Below, in pieces: positions 60,515 to 64,000 of a stretch of 64,000 nt of DNA (position 1 is the stretch's first letter; each line of letters begins with the position of its first letter). The notes under the pieces were generated by a model that saw only the letters and a program-made list of their open reading frames with translations, was not told the DNA's origin and made no database searches. Origin of the DNA: Paratinospora sagittata. Taxonomy: Eukaryota > Streptophyta > Magnoliopsida > Ranunculales > Menispermaceae. A program made the position numbers and the translations under genes. The DNA lies in the NCBI GenBank assembly GCA_035771175.1, contig CM069593.1:924461-988460 (forward strand), written 5' to 3'.

Positions 60515-63500
60515 TTACACTTGGAAAGAGTCAAGTATGGCTTTCAATGTTTTCTGAGATGCTTGCCACTGTTTATCGTTGGCACTTGCAACAAATAAGA
60601 TGACTGTATTTCCCTTGGCAGTTGCCTTTGCAAGATTGTGTGAACCAGTCAATGCAAATGGAGTCTCAAGCAAGTAAGTGTAATACTGCATGGAAACAGA
60701 AAATATGGCACAACCGTCAGAAGCAGATTTTTTTTGCTTCTTCACTTAAAAGAAGTTAGAGTTGGTTATCTGTGTTTCCACAATTTATTTATTTATTTAT
60801 TTATTTTGTCAACCTGTTCTCAAATTTCAAGATTTTCAACCCAATTGCTTACCTAATAAGACATGTCTTGAGGAAGCTAAACTTTAGAGGATATACTCTA
60901 TGCTTTTCTATACAATATTTTTTATAACTATTCATATCAACAAGAAGCTGGAGAACTGATGAAACTAACGAGAACATTACCGTTTGATCACCACGCTTTT
61001 CAACTGAAGTTTCAAGGAGCTCATCTGGATCAAAAGTGTTTCCAGTGACAAAGGGACCTAGCGAAGAGATTACCTTCTCAGGGCTCCCAATATCCTCAAT
61101 GCTTGCATTTGGGTTGTTGGTCAAACGTATAAGTGGAGAAGCAACCACTTGAACTTTGCCTTGCTTTTCATCTTCAAATTTCACCTCCACCCAAGGCTCT
61201 GCACACTTTGGTTGGCAGTAGTTGCCAGAAAGTATATTGGCAATACGCATCTGCTTCCAAGTGGGTGGAAGGATAAACTCATAGGGTTGCACATTTCCTG
61301 AAAGAAATGCAATCTTGAAGGTCATTAACTTCAATAAGGAGTCAATAAAAATCTCCCGTAATATAAAAAATATATAATTTCTATGATGAGAAAGTTAAGA
61401 GAATTGGATAAAAAAATGTTTCATGGAAGAGGAAAAGGATGATAAGTTGGATGGCTTGTTGGTCAAATACTCTCTTTTAAATCTGGAAAACATAATGGTC
61501 GTTACCAATTGAAAGAAGGGGGCATGGACATCAAAAGAATAGCAAATGAAGAAGTTATGACCCTCTAGAAAAGGATAACTCAGACATAAGCATATCTATA
61601 TTATTTCATCCCATGACAATTGCTTACAAGACATTGATTGTAGGTTACCATAGTTACCATTAAATAAAGTAAAGATGCATGATACAATTTTGATGGCATG
61701 AGACGTTCAATAGTATGATATCTCTAGGTAGCTTAGATCAAGTTGTTTCCATGTATGAAGCAAAAACTGGTTGTTCTGAAAGTAGATGGGTAACAAGGTT
61801 TTTTATTTTACACTTTTAAACTACTCTTGAAGTATAGAGTAACTTATTAATACAGTAATACTGCATGGTAAAAAGTAAAAATAGAGGTAGAGGAAGACCT
61901 AAACAAAAAATAACATGGACAAAGATAATTAAGAAAGATTTTAACTTCTTGCAATTTAAATGCCAACTTTGCCTTTGATAGAGCAGAGTGGGGGAAGCAG
62001 ATTTATGTAGTTGGCGCCATGTAGTTGGGAAAAGGCTCGATTGAGTTGAAACTACTCAACCAAGCCTTTTTCCAACTACATGGGGTCGACATAATAAGAT
62101 TCCCTCTTGAAGTATTATTGCAATAGAAGTGGCATGACCTGACATGAACTTGGCATAATTGTAGCTCATGCAAATGGTCACTGTGAGAGTTTGGAATAGT
62201 TGCATACTCTGCATAATAAGACTTCCTCTACGGAGTTGGATTTTCTATGTGAATCGCGTACTCAAGAAGTGGAATGCATTAAAAATTGCATATATTTGAA
62301 TGTTTTTGCTACTACTGCAGAAGTAGCTTTGGGAGGGTACAAAAGATTTTGCTCAAAGTTGATCCGAAATTCTGACACCTGTCACCTTGTTATGTAGCTA
62401 AAGTTCATCCAAAGTTAAATTATTTGGCTGGTTACTAGGCCTTAGAAGAATAAACACGTTGGATATGCTTCAAAAAAGACTTCCTAATATGTGCCTCTAC
62501 CCCCAATGTTGTTCCTTTTGCTTGCAGGTTGAAGAGAATCAGGACCATATATTTATTTACTGTTCCTATGCGGCTAGGATATGGGATAGGTGGTCCAGCT
62601 TCTCGGGAGGTAGATTGCTCGCTCCTAGTAGTCTGGAGGAGAGTTTGTTGGCTTCACACTCTTCCATTATCTCTAGTGCAGGCAAGGACGCAGCCATCGT
62701 CGCATCTTATGCGACGTTATGGATGTTTTGGCTTGAACGTAACAATAGGGTGTTTCATGACAGAGCTAGGGAGCTGGACAAGCTATGGGATGACATAAAA
62801 TTTGTGGCCAGTTTGTGGGTATTCTCGGCTTCCCTAGTTCAGGGTCTTTCTCTTTCAGATTGGGTCCTTGACTGGGCGAATTGTTTGCATCAGGTCTAGG
62901 AATGGATTCATGGGTTTTCTCCTTTGGAACGTTATATTTCTGTCATGTTTGATACTCACGGTACATTGTAGCATCCCTTGTGCTACTGTTTTTGTATTCC
63001 ATGTTTATTATTAATACAATATAGTCCTTGTTTCGGCTCAAAAAAAAATTCACGAGCAATGCAGCCATGAAAATTCTAAACTGAGTACATTCATAAAAAT
63101 TCTCTTGAATTCATGTTTCACCTACTTATTGATTCCATACCTATATAATTGTTAAGGACGGCTCATTGGTTAGTTGATAATATTGTTGCTAATAAGTTCT
63201 GGTAGTTATTACAGTTAGGTATCCTTGTTTAGATAGTTAGTTTCTGTTATTTAGTTAGTTACTCTGTTAGACAATTCTGTTGTAACTGTAACAGCTTGGA
63301 AGACTCTAGACTTCTCTAGAGATCACTTGTATTCTCTATAAACAACCTTGTACGGACTTCTCTGATAATACATACAGATAATACTTTCTTTGGTTCTCTT
63401 CGTCATCTTCTCTCAGATCTCTCGTTTTTCTTACAATTCATAAGATAATAATGAAACACACTAGACCTCGACAGCGTTAGGGTTACCGGTGACATTGTTC

Positions 63501-64000
63501 CTTCAACTGAGCTCCAATGAGCAAGCAAAAAATCAACAAGCCTAGTGACATCTTACTTTGAGCTTACTTACTACACATCGAATTCTCGAATTTACACAAA
63601 AATGAGGAGATGTACGAACAATGCACAAAAAAAAAGAGAGAACAAAAAGAAAGAGGCGCGTACCAGCACGAAGAGCAGGAGTGTCTTTGGAAGTGGCCTT
63701 GAAGACGACGAAAGAGGGATCGGACGGAGATGGCGGCAGATACGATCCAACTACCACCTCTCGAGCTTCTGAGACCGATAATGGCTCCGCCACCGACACA
63801 ACTGAAATCAAAGCTATTCCTTTAAGGAAGTCTCTTCTTCCAGAGATCTGATTGTTCAGATTCTGCCGTCGAGATTCGAAGCAACAGAGCTCAGATGAAG
63901 AAGAAGAAGAGAGAAGGAGCGAAGATGAATGAGATCTGTGAGAAGAAGAAGAAGAAGAAGAAGAAGAAGATCGAATTGTTGAGATGCGTGAAAATGGAAT
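60515..64000 (-). CDS. PPD4: PsbP domain-containing protein 4, chloroplast lumen (5' partial)
   Basis: Minus-strand exons are 64000-63664 (open at the window edge), 61297-60981 and 60685-60515, 274 codons in view with consistent phases. No ATG is present before the edge, so the start lies outside. The visible N-terminus is serine-rich, partly encoded by a GAA/TTC repeat, fitting a plastid transit peptide. RRDFLK followed by a hydrophobic stretch and SVSEA is a twin-arginine thylakoid lumen signal. VGSYLPPSPSDPSF and LRAGNVQPYEFILPPTW then lead into the PsbP fold, with NYCQPKCAEPWVEV, ASPLIRLTNNPNA and TPFALTGSHNLAKATAKG, ending LDSFQV. PPD proteins are PsbP relatives associated with photosystem assembly; PPD4's exact role is unsettled. 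The 2.4 kb first intron contains RTE, LINE and LTR pieces. Confidence 0.92.
61880..62050 (+). mobile_element. RTE-clade LINE 3' end with coding remnant
   Basis: The frame reads RGRGRPKQKITWTKIIKKDF, then a short gap and DRAEWGKQIYV, matching the C-terminal tail of plant RTE-type reverse transcriptases. It is followed by the non-coding tail CATGTAGTTGGGAAAAGGCTCGATTGAG. This links the tail repeat found throughout the window to RTE LINEs. Confidence 0.65.
62017..62083. repeat. Head-to-head RTE tails forming a long hairpin
   Basis: CCATGTAGTTGGGAAAAGGC at 62017-62036 is complementary, with few mismatches, to the arm ending at 62083. The arms are about 30 bases with a loop of about five, inside PPD4 intron 1. 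Confidence 0.8.
62400..63050 (+). mobile_element. 5'-truncated LINE, zinc-binding domain and 3' tail
   Basis: From about 62405 the frame reads SKVKLFGWLLGLRRINTLDM, then CCSFCLQVEENQDH and FIYC, giving the zf-RVT residues C-x2-C, H and C. YATLWMFWLERNNRVF and the DWVLDWANC region close it at 62899. The 3' untranslated part ends TTTCGGCTC followed by an A-run at about 63041-63049. The frame is still open, so this copy is younger than the one at 24530-25680. Confidence 0.8.
63150..63435 (+). repeat. Probable solo LTR (Copia-like)
   Basis: It begins TGTTAAGGACGG and ends TTTCTTACA. CTCTATAAACAACC at about 63334 resembles an LTR TATA box, followed by a CT-rich leader (TTCTCTTCGTCATC). Flanking five-base repeats do not match, so the borders are uncertain. 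Confidence 0.5.

Noticed and set aside
1..64000. CRISPR array, operon or phage-type system
   Set aside because: All genes are spliced plant genes; the direct repeats seen are microsatellites, tandem duplications or TEs.

Overview
The window is nuclear DNA of a eudicot plant, probably a woody species with many old transposons. The evidence is spliced genes with short GT-AG introns, AT-rich introns and spacers, plant-specific families (GARP factor, ER-stress bZIP, PsbP-domain lumen protein, DUF538) and plant-type TE remnants. I cannot name the species. No CRISPR array, bacterial operon or rRNA gene is present.

Layout. 1-2834: a GPI-anchored lipid transfer protein gene (+). 2835-7736: a TE-rich spacer with a PIF/Harbinger-like element carrying nested palindromes, a truncated Copia element with one LTR and primer-binding site, and another repeat. 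7737-18033: a tandem array of four DUF538 genes (+). The first has two exons, the second is intact, the third has lost its ancestral stop, and the fourth is a pseudogene; SINEs, RTE-LINE tails and a solo LTR lie between them. 20368-21336: MYBC1-like GARP transcription factor (+). 21337-29066: a TE graveyard (second Harbinger-like element, SINE, LINE with zinc-binding domain, hAT-like MITE inside an RTE tail). 29067-38310: R3H/SUZ RNA-binding protein gene (-) with a 7.7 kb first intron holding a hAT remnant. 40183-43520: choline kinase (+), seven exons, with two G-boxes upstream. 45067-48173: bZIP17-type membrane-tethered ER-stress factor (+). 50442-54293: ESCRT-II subunit VPS22/SNF8 (+), seven coding exons, with a 33-base G run in one intron. 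55067-58597: plant transmembrane protein of unknown function (+), whose last 3' splice site lies in an exact 78 bp tandem duplication. 60515 to past the window end: PsbP-domain protein 4 (-), chloroplast lumen, 5' end outside the window.

The genes are independent eukaryotic units, not a pathway, but the order is informative. From memory, Arabidopsis has bZIP17, an R3H protein and MYBC1 as consecutive loci (At2g40950, At2g40960, At2g40970), and an LTPG beside a DUF538 gene (At1g55260, At1g55265). Both neighbourhoods appear here, with choline kinase between the R3H and bZIP genes.

Exon borders were read by hand from splice consensus, reading phase and family similarity. No alignment or RNA evidence was available. 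TE borders are firm only where both a target-site duplication and terminal structure are named.
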